The notes beneath the pieces are model-generated. The model was not told the origin of the DNA. It ran no database searches and worked only from the letters and a program-made list of their open reading frames with translations. From assembly GCF_900291955.1 (NCBI RefSeq), contig NZ_OLMR01000008.1, positions 1 through 64,000 of the forward strand: a DNA stretch of 64,000 nucleotides. The letters run 5' to 3'. The position numbers and the translations under genes were made by a program. The stretch comes from Pseudoruminococcus massiliensis. GTDB lineage: Bacteria > Bacillota > Clostridia > Oscillospirales > Acutalibacteraceae. Shown here one piece after another: positions 61,827 to 64,000 of the stretch (within the stretch, counting starts at the first letter, position 1; every line of letters starts with the position of its first letter).

Positions 61827-64000
61827 TTATGCTCTAAGAACTGCACCCTCATTTTCAAGGGCCTTCATAATTTTCTTCATAGTGCTGTTAGCGTGTTCAT
61901 CTGTGAGGGTTTCATTATGAGAACGCATTGTGATTCTGAATGCAACATTCTTCTTACCCTTTTCAATCTGTTCACCTTGATATACATCAAAGAGCTTAAC
62001 AGATTCGAGAGTAGAACCAGCAGATTTTTTCATAGCCTTTTCGAGTGTAAGAACAGGGATATTCTCATCACAGATAACTGCAATATCTCTTGTTACAGCA
62101 GGGAACTTAGGAAGTGGAGTATACTGCTTTTCAGATTTTGTATACTTAAAGAGCAAATCAGCCTCAAGCTCAAAAGCATAAACTCTCTCAACGATACCAT
62201 AGTTTTCAGCTACCTGTGGGTGAAGTTCGCCGAATACGCCAATTCTTTCGCCGTCAATAGTAAGAACAGCACAACGACCTGGGTGATATGCAAATTCATC
62301 AGCGGAAGCCTCTACATCATAATCATAGATTGAAAGTCTGTCGAGAGTTTCTTCTACAATGCCCTTTAACTCAAAGAAATCAGACAAGCCATAGAAACCA
62401 CCTATAAGCTTATTCTTTTCGACAGGAAGCTTATCATCTGTTGTAGGAATATACTCACGAGCAAGCTCATAGAGATAAGCCTTTTCGTTTCTGTTGTTAT
62501 AGTTCTTTGCAAGGATTTCAAGAATTGAAGGAAGTGCAGTTGTACGCATTACGCTTGTATCCTCACCGAGCGGATTTGTTATAACAACTGAACGGCGAAG
62601 TTTGCTATCCTTTGGCATAAGAATCTTATCATAATACTTAGGGCTTACAAAAGAATATGTCATAATCTCGCTCAAACCAAGAGCAAGCATTGTTGACGCA
62701 ATCTTATTATCAAACTTCTGACGAGCTGTATACTTACCTTGAGCACCACCGCTTATAGAAGTTGATGGAATTGTGTTGTAGCCTACGAAACGAGCAATTT
62801 CTTCTGCAATATCAGCCTTATGCTGGAGGTCAGGTCTGAATGTTGGCGGAAGAACATCTTCTCCGTCAAATTCACATTCAAGCTTTGTAAGAATAGCCCT
62901 CATTTCGTCAACAGAAAGCTTTGTATCAAGGAATGAGTTAATCCAATCAGGCTCAAGAGCAATTCTCTTTCTTACATTTATCTTGTCGATAGATTCACCA
63001 GCAAAGTCGATAATCTCGCCATCATATACATCTCCTGCGTCAAGAAGCTCTACAAGCTCACAAGCTCTCTGAAGTGCAGGCAAGCAATTATTCGGGTCAA
63101 GTCCCTTTTCGTAGCGTGAGGAAGCGTCTGTTCTCATACCATGCTCTTTAGCTGTAAGACGGACAGATGCACCATCAAAGTTAGCAGATTCAAAAACGAT
63201 AGTGTTTGTATCATCAACAATTCCGCTGAACTCTCCACCCATAACACCAGCAATAGCGATAGGCTTATTTTCATCTGCTATAATAAGGTTCTTTTCTGAA
63301 AGCTTACGCTCAATTCCGTCAAGAGTTGTAATAGTTTCCCCTGCTTTTGCATTTCTTATGCGGATTTTAGCACCGTCAACAAAACGCAAGTCAAAAGCGT
63401 GCATAGGTTGACCATATTCAAGCATAACATAGTTAGTAATATCAACGATATTATTAATAGGGCGAACTCCCATAGCACGAAGTCTTTCACGAAGCCAGCG
63501 TGGTGATGGCTTTACTCTTACATTCTTAACGATTTTTGCACTATACATCTTGCAAAGCTCTTTGTTTTCAATCTTAACATCGAGCATACCCTCACAGCTT
63601 TCGCCGATACCCTTTACAACAGGCGTATGAAGCTTAAGTGGCTTATTATAAGTAGCGGCAGCCTCTCTTGCAAGACCAATAACAGAGAAACAATCAGGAC
63701 GGTTTGAAGTGATTTCAAACTCAACCTTTGTATCATTAAGACCTATTGCATCTCTTATATCATCGCCGACCTTGCAGTCCTCTTGAATAAGGAAAATGCC
63801 GTCCTCAATAGCATAAGGGAAATCATGAACAGTTACTCCAAGCTCTGCAACAGAACAGAACATACCTTGGCTCAATACTCCACGAAGCTTGCCCTTCTTA
63901 ATCTTCTGACCGCTATGGACAACAGAATTATCCTTTGCGACAGGTACAAGTACATCAGGAACAACATTTGTTGCGGCTGTAACTATCTGAATAGGTTCAG
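61827..64000 (-). CDS. pheT: phenylalanyl-tRNA synthetase beta subunit, partial
   Basis: Part of the alpha2beta2 enzyme charging tRNA-Phe. The frame is open to the right edge, so the first ~75 residues lie outside the window. At the edge is the tRNA-binding EMAP-like domain (IQIVTAATNVVPDVLV, SGQKIKKGKLRG). Then come the B3/B4 editing domain (EFEITSNRPDCFSVIGLAREAAA), B5, the core-like domain and the C-terminal ferredoxin-like anticodon-binding domain (FPAVTRDIAVICDENI). pheS should lie just upstream of it. Confidence 0.97.
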   Translation of the reverse strand, partial: EPIQIVTAATNVVPDVLVPVAKDNSVVHSGQKIKKGKLRGVLSQGMFCSVAELGVTVHDFPYAIEDGIFLIQEDCKVGDDIRDAIGLNDTKVEFEITSNRPDCFSVIGLAREAAATYNKPLKLHTPVVKGIGESCEGMLDVKIENKELCKMYSAKIVKNVRVKPSPRWLRERLRAMGVRPINNIVDITNYVMLEYGQPMHAFDLRFVDGAKIRIRNAKAGETITTLDGIERKLSEKNLIIADENKPIAIAGVMGGEFSGIVDDTNTIVFESANFDGASVRLTAKEHGMRTDASSRYEKGLDPNNCLPALQRACELVELLDAGDVYDGEIIDFAGESIDKINVRKRIALEPDWINSFLDTKLSVDEMRAILTKLECEFDGEDVLPPTFRPDLQHKADIAEEIARFVGYNTIPSTSISGGAQGKYTARQKFDNKIASTMLALGLSEIMTYSFVSPKYYDKILMPKDSKLRRSVVITNPLGEDTSVMRTTALPSILEILAKNYNNRNEKAYLYELAREYIPTTDDKLPVEKNKLIGGFYGLSDFFELKGIVEETLDRLSIYDYDVEASADEFAYHPGRCAVLTIDGERIGVFGELHPQVAENYGIVERVYAFELEADLLFKYTKSEKQYTPLPKFPAVTRDIAVICDENIPVLTLEKAMKKSAGSTLESVKLFDVYQGEQIEKGKKNVAFRITMRSHNETLTDEHANSTMKKIMKALENEGAVLRA

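Overview
The window is a low-GC Firmicutes chromosome segment, most likely from a spore-forming, starch-degrading gut member of the Oscillospirales/Ruminococcaceae (Ruminococcus bromii-like). The pointers are spoVT, a SCIFF peptide with its radical-SAM maturase beside secDF, a Rex repressor, IreB, and two GH13 alpha-glucan enzymes, one of them a wall-attached pullulanase. The genus is inference; the phylum and class are well supported. There is no rRNA and no CRISPR array. Two tRNA genes are present: Pro(GGG) on the minus strand and Arg(ACG) on the plus strand.

Layout. (1) 1-4100: a mobile-element remnant on the minus strand, cut at its left by an IS3-type fragment. It carries a ParM/ParR-like partition pair, small Cys-rich and membrane proteins, three tandem copies of a small DUF6462-like family, and a 450-nt gene-free stretch rich in hairpins that looks like a large structured RNA. 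(2) 4100-16700: core genes (lysS, greA, a VanW-domain protein, hflX, a GH13 amylase, an rluA-type pseudouridine synthase) with a small HTH regulator plus CPBP protease pair. (3) 16885-29797: a composite island. Two nearly identical IS3-family copies in direct orientation (17162-18412 complete, 28255-29287 truncated) bracket about 9.8 kb of clearly GC-richer DNA. The cargo is a 7TM sensor, a histidine kinase and a LuxR-type response regulator whose genes overlap by a few bases, then a pseudo-receiver protein with Glu at the phospho-acceptor position, then a 1422-residue wall-anchored protein with about 60 cysteines in its N-terminal 300 residues. A perfect 8+8 bp palindrome sits against the promoter of the pseudo-receiver/surface-protein unit. 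Fragments of a conjugative element (a serine-recombinase tail and a truncated accessory gene) lie outside the two IS copies, and the island abuts tRNA-Pro.

(4) 29800-43400: spoVT, a possible ~100-nt sRNA with a C-rich anti-Shine-Dalgarno-like motif, a moxR-DUF58-transglutaminase operon, tRNA-Arg, ligA, an aconitase-isocitrate dehydrogenase pair (oxidative branch to 2-oxoglutarate) and rex. (5) 43600-55500: pullulanase, a lipoprotein, a class I aminotransferase, secD-secF, SCIFF with scfB and a CAP-domain protein, and a cation/proton antiporter with a hairpin leader. (6) 55500-64000, minus strand: a tight operon lon-ysxC-nudix-DUF3783-cca, preceded by ireB and a small unknown gene, and the 3' part of pheT running off the right edge.

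Best candidates for an undescribed system are the regulated Cys-rich surface-protein module (17162-29287), the minus-strand structured RNA (2372-2822) and the small RNA upstream of moxR (30708-30812).
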